A stretch of DNA of 64,000 bases from CAWEDP01 sp963807925 (GCA_963807925.1 CAWEDP010000002.1:62001-126000); one strand, 5' to 3'. Numbered from the stretch's first letter, positions 16,793 to 25,071 are shown. Notes: generated by a model from the letters alone, not told the origin. Translations and numbers: made by a program.

Positions 16793-17287
16793 ATGAAGTT
16801 CCTGTTGTGGCTCAGCAAGACCGGTCCAGCCGTGTGGGGCCGGGAGTCGGAGTCGATCTGGGCGTATCCGACGATTCTCTTCCTCCACACGCTCGGCCTC
16901 GCCCTGCTGGTCGGTTTCACCACGGCGGTCGATTTTCGGGTGCTGGGGTTCTCGCCGCGCGTGCCGCTGGCGCCGATGGCGCGGTTTTTCCGCCTGATCT
17001 GGATCGGCTTCTGGATCAATGCCGTCTCGGGCACGGCGCTGCTCATCATGGCGCCCATCAAGCTCGCGAATCCCGCCTTCGCCGTGAAGATGACGTGCAT
17101 CACGCTCGGCGTCATCGACATGATCTGGCTCAAGCGGGAGGCATTCGCCGCCAGGGGCGCCGTCGGAGCGGCGGAGCACTCCGACGTGTCGCCGCTCGGT
17201 AAAATGCTCGCAGTCCTGTCGCTCGTTCTCTGGGCCGCCGCCATCACGGCCGGACGGCTGATGGCCTATATCGGTCCTCAGCGCTAG
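16793..17287 (+). CDS. Small integral membrane protein (paralogue A)
   Basis: A 164-residue membrane protein with about four hydrophobic helices (TILFLHTLGLALLVGFTTAV, IWIGFWINAVSGTALLIMAP, LAVLSLVLWAAAITAGRL). It resembles a DUF6644-type family by recall only. The conserved His in FLHTLGLALL and the terminal GRLMAYIG match the next gene (ETLHFVGLALL, GRMLPYIG), so the two are paralogues. The function is unknown; they may form a heterodimer. Confidence 0.75.
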   Translation: MKFLLWLSKTGPAVWGRESESIWAYPTILFLHTLGLALLVGFTTAVDFRVLGFSPRVPLAPMARFFRLIWIGFWINAVSGTALLIMAPIKLANPAFAVKMTCITLGVIDMIWLKREAFAARGAVGAAEHSDVSPLGKMLAVLSLVLWAAAITAGRLMAYIGPQR

Positions 17288-17307
17288 AGGGCTTCAAGGA
17301 GACCGTC

Positions 17308-17799
17308 ATGCAAGCCTGGGTCGACTGGTTGACGGCGACGCAGCTTTCCGCGTACATCAACGCCCATTTGTGGGTGTGGCCGGCATGCGAGACGCTGCAC
17401 TTTGTCGGTCTCGCGCTGCTCATCGGGAACGTCGGCGTGCTGGACCTGCGGCTGCTGGGCGTGGAGAAGGGGATCGCGTTTCAGCCGCTGAACAGATTCG
17501 TGCGGTGGGCCGTTCTCGGCTTCCTTATCAACCTCGTGACCGGCATCACGTTCTTCGTGGGCAATCCCGGCCAGTACGTCCACAACATCGCGTTCGGGTA
17601 CAAGCTCGTGTTCCTCGCGCTGGCGGGACTGAATGTGCTGATCTTCTACGCGAGCGGGCTGGCGCGCACGGTCGACGGGCTCGGTCCAGGGGACGACGCG
17701 CCCGTTTCGGCCAAGGTGATCGCGGCGGCGTCCTTGTTCCTGTGGGTCGGGGTGATGTATCTCGGTCGCATGCTGCCCTACATCGGCAACTCGTTCTAG
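17308..17799 (+). CDS. Small integral membrane protein (paralogue B)
   Basis: A 163-residue, four-helix membrane protein and sister of the preceding gene, 20 bases downstream of it. Shared features are the W-x5-H near the first helix, L-x-LLG after it (VLDLRLLGVEK versus AVDFRVLGFSP), the motif GFLINLVTGITFF versus GFWINAVSGTALL, and the C-terminal YIG. GGAG 9 bases before the ATG is a fair ribosome binding site (CAAGGAGACCGTC). No catalytic motif is visible; a transport or haem-related role is possible but unsupported. Confidence 0.75.
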   Translation: MQAWVDWLTATQLSAYINAHLWVWPACETLHFVGLALLIGNVGVLDLRLLGVEKGIAFQPLNRFVRWAVLGFLINLVTGITFFVGNPGQYVHNIAFGYKLVFLALAGLNVLIFYASGLARTVDGLGPGDDAPVSAKVIAAASLFLWVGVMYLGRMLPYIGNSF

Positions 17800-17817
17800 C
17801 GCCCTGCCGGCGGGCGC
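17799..17817. terminator. Hairpin between convergent genes
   Basis: GCGCCC (17799-17804) pairs with GGGCGC (17812-17817) around a 7-base loop, starting at the last base of the membrane-protein stop codon and just before the end of the opposite-strand gene. No T-run follows. Confidence 0.4.
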
Positions 17818-17825
17818 CGCGTCGC

Positions 17826-18065
17826 TCAGAGAGCGATCGGCGCGTGATTCGAGCCGGTGCCCGTCCGCAGGTAGGAGCCATCGTGGGCCCGCGCGAGGAA
17901 CCGCAGCTCGACGAGAACCGCCAGAATCCGCACGCAGGATGCTTCGTCAAGATTCCACAGGCGGCGGGCCTGGCGGCTCGTCAGACGCAGCCCCGGCATC
18001 TCCAGGTACTCCATCTGTATCCGCGTCAGCAGCTCACGGTTCACGGATTCGGGGATGGAACTCAT
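17826..18065 (-). CDS. Small winged-helix-like protein
   Basis: A 79-residue protein starting at ATG 18065, chosen because GGAGGGAGG sits 4 bases upstream, an almost ideal ribosome binding site. The sequence (LTRIQMEYLEMPGLRLTSRQ, ARRLWNLDEASCVRILAVLV) looks like a helix-turn-helix of winged type ending in a beta wing (FLARAHDGSYLRTG). It is probably a small DNA-binding regulator. A CGTAAATT box lies about 70 bases upstream. Confidence 0.65.
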   Translation of the reverse strand: MSSIPESVNRELLTRIQMEYLEMPGLRLTSRQARRLWNLDEASCVRILAVLVELRFLARAHDGSYLRTGTGSNHAPIAL

Positions 18066-18131
18066 GGAACCTCCCTCCATGGAACCGTCCCACGTCCCCG
18101 TGATCCTGGTGCTTCGACAACCCCTCGGCCG

Positions 18132-18139
18132 CGTAAATT
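18132..18139 (-). promoter_or_regulatory. TGTAAATT-type box upstream of the small winged-helix gene
   Basis: CGTAAATT, read on the minus strand as GAATTTACG. The 14-mer AATTTACGCGGCCG here recurs on the plus strand at about 19430. Two further boxes of this type precede the minus-strand genes starting at 18574 and 19269. Confidence 0.35.
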
Positions 18140-18228
18140 CGTCGGCGTCACGCGGCTGTTGCACGGAATTCGCTTGTACCAGCCGATAAAGCCGGGTACG
18201 GTAACGCCAATCCAAGGAGGTCGCGGCC

Positions 18229-18336
18229 GTGTTTCACCCGGTTCCTCGCGTCGACCGGTGGGACGGGATTATCGGACTGGTCGTCGCGCTGCTGGTGGCG
18301 GGTCTGCTCGCCGCATCGTTTCTGCTGTCCCGCTGA
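18229..18336 (+). CDS. 35-residue single-span membrane peptide
   Basis: An ORF of 35 codons from GTG 18229, preceded by AAGGAGG nine bases upstream. The product is a soluble stub (MFHPVPRVDRWDG) followed by one clear membrane helix of about 20 residues (IIGLVVALLVAGLLAASFLL). The strong ribosome binding site and clean helix argue for a real small protein. Its 3' half overlaps the end of the opposite-strand gene 18269-18574. The function is unknown. Confidence 0.5.
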   Translation: MFHPVPRVDRWDGIIGLVVALLVAGLLAASFLLSR

Positions 18337-18574
18337 GCGACCCGACCGCCTGTCCTCCGGTCAGCGCGCGGGTGGCGGTGTCCTCGACGGGTGGCGCCAC
18401 CGCGCACGGCAGGTCCGCCACGTCCGCCGCCTGCACATGCAATCCGATCTCGTGCGCCCGGATGGAACAGTCGCCGCCGCGGCGCTCGAGCACGCGCGTG
18501 TGGGCGAGTCCGGTGTCGGGGTGGCAGGACACGTAGACGACGCAGCCGCACTGGAGGGCGACGTTGTACGACAT
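18269..18574 (-). CDS. Small hypothetical protein
   Basis: 101 residues from ATG 18574 (MSYNVALQCGCVVYVSCHPD). The N-terminal half is cysteine-containing and ordered (CGC, SCHPDTGLAHTRVLERRGGD); the last 40 residues are low-complexity and lie antisense to the 35-residue peptide gene, so the true end could be earlier. The ribosome binding site is weak; an AAGGAGGG occurs 27 bases further up. A TGTAAGTT box lies 60 bases upstream of the start. Confidence 0.45.
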   Translation of the reverse strand: MSYNVALQCGCVVYVSCHPDTGLAHTRVLERRGGDCSIRAHEIGLHVQAADVADLPCAVAPPVEDTATRALTGGQAVGSLSGTAETMRRADPPPAARRPVR

Positions 18575-18633
18575 GGCGTCTCTGCGTGTACCAGTCCCGC
18601 GTAACGTTCCCTCCTTCAGACCCATCACGCACA

Positions 18634-18641
18634 TGTAAGTT
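18634..18641 (-). promoter_or_regulatory. TGTAAATT-type box (TGTAAGTT)
   Basis: CACATGTAAGTTTT lies about 60 bases upstream of the minus-strand gene starting at 18574. It matches the box upstream of the gene starting at 19269 (CACATGTAAATTCA) in 11 of 14 positions. Confidence 0.35.
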
Positions 18642-18729
18642 TTCCGGCGTTCACGGGCTGTCGAAATTTTGCGCCACCGTGCCGCGGCCGATACGGCGAA
18701 GTGACGGGGAGATGCGAAGGTGGCGGCGT

Positions 18730-18966
18730 ATGCCGCTGGATTCCGCCACCGTCCGGGCCGGCGCCCGCACCTGGGAGGCCAAATGCGTGGACGCGAGGTT
18801 CATCGCCGGGTCGCGGTGGCTGCAGATAGCGCTGTTCGGGCTGCCGAGCTACACGGTGGTCCTCAAGCTGCCCGGTACGGCCGGAGAGGCGGAAGTGCTC
18901 CATGCGCTGGAGTGGTGGCTCCGCGCGCCCGGACGTGAAGACGGCGACGTCATCGAGGTCAGCTGA
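18730..18966 (+). CDS. Small hypothetical protein
   Basis: 78 residues from ATG 18730, with AAGGTGG as ribosome binding site; ATG 18712 would add six residues. The sequence is predicted to alternate strands and helices (TWEAKCVDARFIAGSRWLQI, SYTVVLKLPGTAGEAEVLHA) and ends acidic (DGDVIEVS). I do not recognise a family. It belongs to a group of very short genes between 17.8 and 19.3 kb. Confidence 0.5.
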   Translation: MPLDSATVRAGARTWEAKCVDARFIAGSRWLQIALFGLPSYTVVLKLPGTAGEAEVLHALEWWLRAPGREDGDVIEVS

Positions 18967-19020
18967 TCGCGCCCGCGCCGCTCGAGGACCGTGCACCGCC
19001 CGGGATCGACTGCCTCCAGG

Positions 19021-19269
19021 TCAGCGCTCGTTGAGATGGTGCTGCAGCTGCTTGCGAACACCGGCGCGAAAGTCCTCTTCAGACTTGTCGCGTGTGACGC
19101 CGATCACGAGGCGATACGGCTCAGCGGCCTCGTCGCGCACCATCAGCATGACCTCGGAGTAGCTGGCGCCGTCTCTGCCTGGCAGCGCTGCCAGCACGTC
19201 GATGGCAGGATAGTGCTGCCGCGTGACGTCGCTGGTGAGGCGTCGCACGTCGGCAAGAGTAAGAGACAC
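19021..19269 (-). CDS. Small hypothetical protein
   Basis: 82 residues from GTG 19269, chosen because GAGGAGAAG lies about 6 bases upstream; the frame further up is low-complexity. The sequence is alpha/beta (SLTLADVRRLTSDVTRQHYP, SEVMLMVRDEAAEPYRLVIG) and ends in a charged helix (RAGVRKQLQHHLNER). No family is recognised. A TGTAAATT box at 19389-19396 lies about 120 bases upstream. Confidence 0.55.
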   Translation of the reverse strand: MSLTLADVRRLTSDVTRQHYPAIDVLAALPGRDGASYSEVMLMVRDEAAEPYRLVIGVTRDKSEEDFRAGVRKQLQHHLNER

Positions 19270-19388
19270 GTTGATGCTTCTCCTCGATAGCGTCGCGCAT
19301 GACCGATCACCGCGGCGCGAAGTGGGGACAGGGAGGTCGAAGTATACGCCCCCCGCGCCCGCCGGATCGGTGATGTGGACGTTACACA

Positions 19389-19396
19389 TGTAAATT
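19389..19396 (-). promoter_or_regulatory. TGTAAATT-type box in a divergent gap
   Basis: GTTACACATGTAAATT at 19381-19396 contains TTACA and TGTAA facing each other across two bases. A second AAATTTACGCGG occurs around 19427-19438. The gap separates a minus-strand small gene from the PHP-domain gene, so either could be the target. Confidence 0.35.
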
Positions 19397-19489
19397 CACA
19401 AGCAGGTTCTGGTTCCCAGGCGAACAAATTTACGCGGCCGTTCACTCGGGGACGCACGTCGATGACACCCGCCACTCATTCTCGGGTAG

Positions 19490-20956
19490 ATGACCAGTAC
19501 GGCCGTCCGCGCCGGGCGCATCCTGCTTCTGTCTCTCGCCGTTGTGTTCGCCTTCGGCTCGACTGTCATCGTCCGGTTTCCGTCCGACGGTGTGACGGCT
19601 GCCGAGGGCTGGCTGGTCCAAACGGGCCGCCTCACGAGCGCCGACCGCGGTCACGTCATCGAGCGGGCCTTCAGCGTGCCGGCCAATACCCAGCAGATAG
19701 ATATCGACTTCACCTTCAGCCCCACGGACCGTCCCACCGAGATCGATCTGGGCGTGCGATCGCCGCGCGGGATTCGAGGGTGGAGCGAGGACCGAATCGA
19801 TCACGTGCACATCGATTTGGCCTCCGCGAGCCTCGGGTACCTGCCCGGCCCGATCGATGCGGGACCCTGGGCGCTCCTCATCGGCGTCGCCTATGTGCCG
19901 GACCTAGCGCACGTGCGATACCACGCGGAGATCCGGACCTCGGCCACGCTCGATCCGCCGCGTCCGACGCTCCGCACGGGCGAAGGCTGGTATGCCGGCG
20001 ATCTTCACACGCACTCGGGCCACAGCGACGGCTACCGCAGGCTCGGAGACGGAACGCGGCGCCCGGTGTCGGTGGCCGACATCCAGGCCGCGGCGCTGCG
20101 CGAGCATCTCGACTTCGCCGCGATCACCGACCACAACACGATCAGTCACTGGGTCGACGTCGATCGCGCGCAGCTTGGCGACCCGCGCCTGCTGTTGCTG
20201 CACGGCACCGAGGTGACCACCTACCAGGGACACTTCAACGCCCTCGGCGGTCGCCGACTGTCCGACTTCCAGCTCGGGATCGAGAGGCCGATGGCGCGCG
20301 TGCTGCGGGACGCGGCCGCCGACGGGGCGTTTGTCTCGATCAACCATCCCTGGCTGGCCGACGACGAGTGGTGCATGGGATGCCGGTGGACGCCGACCGA
20401 CGACCGCACGATCGACGGCGCCCAGGGAATCGAGATCGTCAACGGACCGCTGTCCGAGGGCAGCCTTCCGGGCTGGCGGATGTGGGCGGGCCTGCTCAAT
20501 GCCGGGCACCGGCTCGTGGCGGTGGGTGGCAGCGACACGCACGACCCGACCACCGGCGATCGGCCGATCGGGCGGCCGGCAACGGTGGTACACGCCGCCG
20601 CGCTGTCGGAGCGCGCCATCGTGGCGGGACTGCAGCGCGGCCTCGTGTACATCCGAACCGAAGGCGTCGACGGACCGTCGCTGGATGTCACAGCGGCCGG
20701 CGCCTTGTCGACCGCGGCCATGGGCGAATCGATTCGAGCGGGTCGAATCGAGCTGCGCGCGTCGATCGGCGGCGCCCAGGGTCAGGAGTGCGTGTGGATG
20801 AAACGCGGCGACGCGATCCGCGTCGATCGCATCAGATCGGCCGCCGCCGTTCTGACCCTCGCGACCGACGCCGCCCCTGGCGACTGGTTCAGCGTCGTCG
20901 TCCGCAACGCGCGGTCGGCCACCGCGCTCTCCAACGCCATCTACGTCGACCCCTGA
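19490..20956 (+). CDS. PHP-domain metallo-phosphoesterase-like protein, CehA/McbA type
   Basis: A 488-residue protein with an N-terminal membrane/signal segment (GRILLLSLAVVFAFGSTVIV) and a beta-rich N-terminal domain to about residue 150. A PHP domain follows with the metal motifs DLHTHSGHSDG, AITDHN, LHGTEVTTYQGHFN, SINHPW and GGSDTHD. The layout matches CehA/McbA-type hydrolases, some of which cleave carbamates or phosphoesters outside the cytoplasm. The substrate cannot be read from the sequence. Two cysteines in CMGC are unusual near the active site. Confidence 0.85.
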   Translation: MTSTAVRAGRILLLSLAVVFAFGSTVIVRFPSDGVTAAEGWLVQTGRLTSADRGHVIERAFSVPANTQQIDIDFTFSPTDRPTEIDLGVRSPRGIRGWSEDRIDHVHIDLASASLGYLPGPIDAGPWALLIGVAYVPDLAHVRYHAEIRTSATLDPPRPTLRTGEGWYAGDLHTHSGHSDGYRRLGDGTRRPVSVADIQAAALREHLDFAAITDHNTISHWVDVDRAQLGDPRLLLLHGTEVTTYQGHFNALGGRRLSDFQLGIERPMARVLRDAAADGAFVSINHPWLADDEWCMGCRWTPTDDRTIDGAQGIEIVNGPLSEGSLPGWRMWAGLLNAGHRLVAVGGSDTHDPTTGDRPIGRPATVVHAAALSERAIVAGLQRGLVYIRTEGVDGPSLDVTAAGALSTAAMGESIRAGRIELRASIGGAQGQECVWMKRGDAIRVDRIRSAAAVLTLATDAAPGDWFSVVVRNARSATALSNAIYVDP

Positions 20957-21128
20957 ACGCCGCGCCGGGAAGCTGTCGGCCCGAGCTCCGCGCAGCGCCG
21001 GAAAGCCGCACCGGGCGTGGCTCCCCGGAGAGATTGCGGCTGTTTTCGTCCTCCGATGTAACGTCCGGTGCCGTACGGTTCTTGCTTGTCGGAACGCATG
21101 CCGCTGTCGCGGCTGCAAGGACAAACCG

Positions 21129-21338
21129 ATGCCACTCATCCGTCATCTGGTCAGTGAAGGACACGTCCACCGCTTCGCGGTCGTCCGCGAGCCGCAGGGA
21201 TGGGAAGTGCGCGAAGAGGAAGATTCGGCCACAGTGCGGTGCGTCCATCGACACGACTGGCACAGCGTCGAGCGCGATACCCTGCTGTTCGACCTCAAGG
21301 CGCTCGAGCTCAAGCGCGAAGGCTGGGTCGAGCACTGA
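21129..21338 (+). CDS. Small hypothetical protein
   Basis: 69 residues. The sequence (MPLIRHLVSEGHVHRFAVVR, VRCVHRHDWHSVERDTLLFD) is charged and histidine-rich with one Cys, compatible with metal binding. It lies 33 bases before the PhoU-like protein gene and may be the first gene of that operon. I do not recognise a family. Confidence 0.6.
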   Translation: MPLIRHLVSEGHVHRFAVVREPQGWEVREEEDSATVRCVHRHDWHSVERDTLLFDLKALELKREGWVEH

Positions 21339-21371
21339 CGATCCCGGCGGCGCCGCCGGAGGTTCCGGACC

Positions 21372-23297
21372 GTGACGACCAAGGCCGGTATTGTCGAGGC
21401 GCTCGGGGAGACGGCGCTGGTGCTTCCGGCGCTCGTGGCGGCCGGCCTGCGCGCGAATGATCGGGCCAAGTACTACATGAGCCTGATGCAGGCCTGCGCG
21501 CATCACGTCGCGCAGCCGGATCAGGATATGGTCGATCTGCGCGCGGAGCGCGAAGCCAGCGGGGAAGAGGATGCGACGCTCGACCGCGTGGTGGCCGGGA
21601 GTCTCGGCGATTCGGCGGGCGGGATGTTCGTCCCGCATGCGGATCGGATCCAAAGCCAGCTGGTCGGCAGCATCCGCGAGATGATCGCGCCGCTGCGGGT
21701 CACCGATCCCGCGACCGGGGAGACCTACGAGCGGCGGCTCACCGGGCTTTGCAGCCAGCTCCCGCTGCTGCAGGACGACACGGTGCCCGCAGGATATGTC
21801 GAGACGATGACCCGGGCGGAGCGGACCGGCCCCGACAGCCTCCACCTGCTGGTGCTGGATCTGCACCGGGAGCTCCATCGCGTGCAGGTGCGGCTCGCGG
21901 AGCGATCGCTGGATGGCGCGCGGGTGTACGGCCTGTCGCCGTCGGACGAGCCGCTCGTCCAAGCGTTCATGCATGGCGTGAACGCGACCGCGGCGCTCAA
22001 GTTCGATCATCCCGGGCTCGGCACCACCGCGACGCGCGCCGGAAATCAAGTGCTCATTCAGAACGACATCGGGACGACAGATGCGCACGTGCTCGTCGTT
22101 CACGTGGACGGGCTCATCGTGTCGTTCATCTACAGCGACGTTCACCAGGCCCGCATCCGTTTCTTCAAGGGGCTCCTCGATGGTCTCGGCGTCGAGTGGA
22201 GCGGAGGAGGGGCGGTTGGTGGCGGGTACGAGACCTGCGTCGGTCGGCGTCGCTGCGCGAGCGTCGAACAGGTCGCCGAGCTGTTGACCGCGCTCGGATC
22301 GAAGCTGGTGTTCCTGATTGACTGGAACCGCGCGCGGAAGCGTCTCTCCCGGTTCGTGAGGAAGTCAGATGCGATCGCGGCGCTTCGGTGGGCGGCAGAT
22401 CGTGGTTACGGACATCGAGGGTTTCTCGAGGCCGGCGGAGAGCGGCTCATCTATACGGCGCTCGAGCGGTTCGCCCCGCCGGCGCTGCGCTCGGGCGCCA
22501 GGCTGGACGAGGTGCTCGGCCGCCAGGCGGCAGCGAGCCTGCTGCAGGCCGTGCTGCGGATTACCAGCGAAGGCCTGCTGCAGCATCGGTCGCTGCGCCT
22601 GGTCCGCGACGAGGTGCAGGCCGAGCTGCTCGCGCACGGCCACCAGTGCCAGGAAGGCGCCCTGGGGCAGGTCGCCGATCACGCGGCGCTCATCTTCTCG
22701 TTGGCGTCGGCACTCCAGGCGGCACTCCTTCGCATGCGCGGCGGCACACCCGCCGATCGCCTGGCGTCGATCGCGTCCCGCGCCAAACGCTGGGAGACCA
22801 AAGCTGACGAGATCGTCATCGACGTGCGCCAGGCCCGGCGTGGCATGCCCGGCAGCGAAACGATCACGCGGCTTCTGGTCGAGGCCGACGACGTGGCGGA
22901 CGCGCTGGAGGAGGCGATCTTCATGATGACGCTCCTGCCAGACTCCGGCTCGGGGCTGCAGGCGGCGGACACGCTCGAGCCACTGGTGACGCTGACGGTA
23001 CGGACCGCGCAGGAGTACATCAAATGCCTCGAGATGGCGCGCGACCTCAGGCGGAGCGGCACGCGTGACGACGTGCAGCAGTTCCTGATTGCGGCCGACC
23101 GCGTGACCATGCTCGAGCACGAGTCCGACGAAGCCGACCGACTGGCGCACGCCGTGATGATCAGGACCGCGGACAACTTCCGGACGCTGCACCTGCTCGC
23201 CCAGATTGCGCGAGGGCTCGAGGAGTCGGTGGACATCCTCGCGCGGTGTGCGCTGAGGCTCAAGGACCATGTCATGAGCGAGCTGCTCGCCGACTGA
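21372..23297 (+). CDS. Large protein with C-terminal PhoU/DUF47-like domain
   Basis: 641 residues. The C-terminal part from about residue 440 is helical and PhoU-like: ETKADEIVIDVRQARRG, EADDVADALEEAIFMMTLL and MLEHESDEADRLAHAVMIR match the acidic metal-binding helices of the DUF47 group. The first 430 residues are a separate region I cannot assign, with an alpha/beta patch (QNDIGTTDAHVLVVHVDG, LVFLIDWNRARKRLSRF). It is followed 6 bases later by a truncated PPDK-like gene and then by porin-pstSCA, so a phosphate-sensing or phosphotransfer role is likely. The N-terminal function is unknown. Confidence 0.75.
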   Translation: MTTKAGIVEALGETALVLPALVAAGLRANDRAKYYMSLMQACAHHVAQPDQDMVDLRAEREASGEEDATLDRVVAGSLGDSAGGMFVPHADRIQSQLVGSIREMIAPLRVTDPATGETYERRLTGLCSQLPLLQDDTVPAGYVETMTRAERTGPDSLHLLVLDLHRELHRVQVRLAERSLDGARVYGLSPSDEPLVQAFMHGVNATAALKFDHPGLGTTATRAGNQVLIQNDIGTTDAHVLVVHVDGLIVSFIYSDVHQARIRFFKGLLDGLGVEWSGGGAVGGGYETCVGRRRCASVEQVAELLTALGSKLVFLIDWNRARKRLSRFVRKSDAIAALRWAADRGYGHRGFLEAGGERLIYTALERFAPPALRSGARLDEVLGRQAAASLLQAVLRITSEGLLQHRSLRLVRDEVQAELLAHGHQCQEGALGQVADHAALIFSLASALQAALLRMRGGTPADRLASIASRAKRWETKADEIVIDVRQARRGMPGSETITRLLVEADDVADALEEAIFMMTLLPDSGSGLQAADTLEPLVTLTVRTAQEYIKCLEMARDLRRSGTRDDVQQFLIAADRVTMLEHESDEADRLAHAVMIRTADNFRTLHLLAQIARGLEESVDILARCALRLKDHVMSELLAD

Positions 23298-23303
23298 AAC
23301 GTC

Positions 23304-24896
23304 ATGCGGGAGATCTTCTTCGTCGGCGCCGCCGATCGTCCGCCGAACGCCTGGCCGGTCGAGCGGATCGGCGCCAAGGCCGCGTCGCTCGCCCGCCTCG
23401 CCGACCTCGGTCTCCGGGTGCCGCCCGCCTTCGTGCTCGGGACTGGTATGTGCTGCGAGGTGCTGAAGGCCGGAGGTCGCCTGCCCGACGCCGCGAGAGC
23501 CGACCTGCGGGACGCGGTGAGCTGGCTCGAACGCGCGACGCACCGTCGGTTCGGTGGACAGCCGCCGCTGCTCGTGTCGGTTCGATCCAGCCCGCCGATT
23601 TCGATGCCCGGCATGCTCGAAACGGTCCTGAACGTCGGCCTCACGGCGGCATCGACGCGCGGGCTCCTGAAGCTCACCGGCAATCCGGCCCTGGTGTGGG
23701 ATACCTCGCGCCGGTTCGCGGAGGGCTTTGCGGAAACCGTCCTCGGCTGCGAATCGGCGCCCTTTGCGAAGCTGGCCGATTGCGCGATGGCGGCCGCCGG
23801 CGCGGCCTCGATCGACGAAGTGGATCCGTTGACGCTGCGCGATCTCGCGTCCGAGACCGCCCGACTCGTCGAAACGGCATCGGGCACGTCGATGTTCACC
23901 GACCCGTACGCCCAGCTCCAGGCGGCGGTCGAGGCCGTCTTCGGTTCCTGGTCGAAGACGCGCGCGCGGGACTATCGTCGCCTCGGTCAACTCGACGGCG
24001 CCAGTGGAACCGCCGTCATCGTACAAGCCATGGTGTTCGGCAACGGTCTCGCAACCTCAGGGTCCGGCGTGGGCTTCACGCGCAACCCGTCCACCGGCGA
24101 AGACGATCTCTACGTGGACTTCCTCTTCAATGCGCAAGGGGAGGACGTCGTCTCTGGGCGGCGGCGCGTTGCCGAGACCACGACGCTGGCGGCCGCGCTG
24201 CCCGCGATCGACGCCGAACTCGGCCGCACGAAGACGGTCCTCGAGACCGAGTTCCGGGACATGCAGGACTTCGAATTCACGGTCGAAGACGGTGTCTTGC
24301 ATTTCCTGCAGTGTCGGCCGGGCAAGCGCACCCCATGGGCGGCCCTGCACATCGCGACCGACCTGGTCCGCTCCGGGCTGATTGCGCCTGACGTGGCGCT
24401 GGCGCGCCTGGCGCCCTATGACGTCGAATCCATTCACCGCGTGCGACTCCGACCCGATCTCGAGGTCGAGGTCGTGGCGTCGGCCGTCCCGGCGAGTCTG
24501 GGTGTTGCGGTCGGGGCCATTGCGTTCGATGCACACCGCGCCCGGACGATGGCGGCCACCGCGCCGGTCGTCCTCGTGCGACCTGAACTGACGACGGACG
24601 ATGTCGGCGGGCTGGCAGCGTCGTCGGGCATCCTGACGGCGGTGGGCGGTCGCACGTCGCACGCTGCCGTGATTGCCCGTCAGCTCGGGAAGGTGTGTCT
24701 GGCCGGGTGTTCGGCGCTGCGAATCGACGCGGTCAACCGCCGCTGCGTGCTGGGGACGCGTGGCTTCGCCGAAGGCGACGTGATCACCCTCGACGGTGAA
24801 ACGGGTGGCGTGTACTCAGGCGCGGTGCCGACCGTCGTCGAACGGCCGGAAGGCGCGCTGGCGGAGGTGCGGCGCTGGCGCGGCCTGGCCGCGTGA
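23304..24896 (+). CDS. PPDK-like phosphotransferase lacking the PEP-binding barrel
   Basis: 530 residues. Residues 1-380 match the ATP-grasp nucleotide-binding part of pyruvate phosphate dikinase (AKAASLARLADLGLRVPPAF, SVRSSPPISMPGMLETVLNV, GVGFTRNPSTGEDDLYVDFL, FLQCRPGKRT). A swivelling phosphohistidine domain follows with H453 in GGRTSHAAVIARQLGK. A complete PPDK is about 870 residues; the C-terminal TIM barrel that binds PEP/pyruvate is missing and no such domain follows. It could phosphorylate its own His from ATP and pass the group to another protein. The PhoU-like protein 6 bases upstream is the obvious partner (inference). Confidence 0.85.
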   Translation: MREIFFVGAADRPPNAWPVERIGAKAASLARLADLGLRVPPAFVLGTGMCCEVLKAGGRLPDAARADLRDAVSWLERATHRRFGGQPPLLVSVRSSPPISMPGMLETVLNVGLTAASTRGLLKLTGNPALVWDTSRRFAEGFAETVLGCESAPFAKLADCAMAAAGAASIDEVDPLTLRDLASETARLVETASGTSMFTDPYAQLQAAVEAVFGSWSKTRARDYRRLGQLDGASGTAVIVQAMVFGNGLATSGSGVGFTRNPSTGEDDLYVDFLFNAQGEDVVSGRRRVAETTTLAAALPAIDAELGRTKTVLETEFRDMQDFEFTVEDGVLHFLQCRPGKRTPWAALHIATDLVRSGLIAPDVALARLAPYDVESIHRVRLRPDLEVEVVASAVPASLGVAVGAIAFDAHRARTMAATAPVVLVRPELTTDDVGGLAASSGILTAVGGRTSHAAVIARQLGKVCLAGCSALRIDAVNRRCVLGTRGFAEGDVITLDGETGGVYSGAVPTVVERPEGALAEVRRWRGLAA

Positions 24897-24964
24897 CGGT
24901 CGAGCGGTGCCGGTCGGAGGCCCCACCCGGATCGGCGGCCGTTTCCGGCCTCGTTTGCGCAGAA

Positions 24965-24982
24965 TTTACACGAATATTACGG
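24965..24982 (+). promoter_or_regulatory. Candidate Pho box upstream of porin-pstSCA
   Basis: TTTACAC-GAAT-ATTACGG: two 7-bp half-sites with an 11-bp period. GAATTTACACG (24963-24972 plus one base) is identical to the element upstream of pstB. It lies about 90 bases before the porin start. Confidence 0.55.
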
Positions 24983-25071
24983 AGGGGAAGCACACCGGAC
25001 ATACGTTGACCACAGCATCGGTCCACACTGTCCCTTGAACGGACACGGCGTCCGTGGAGGGAGCATGTGAG

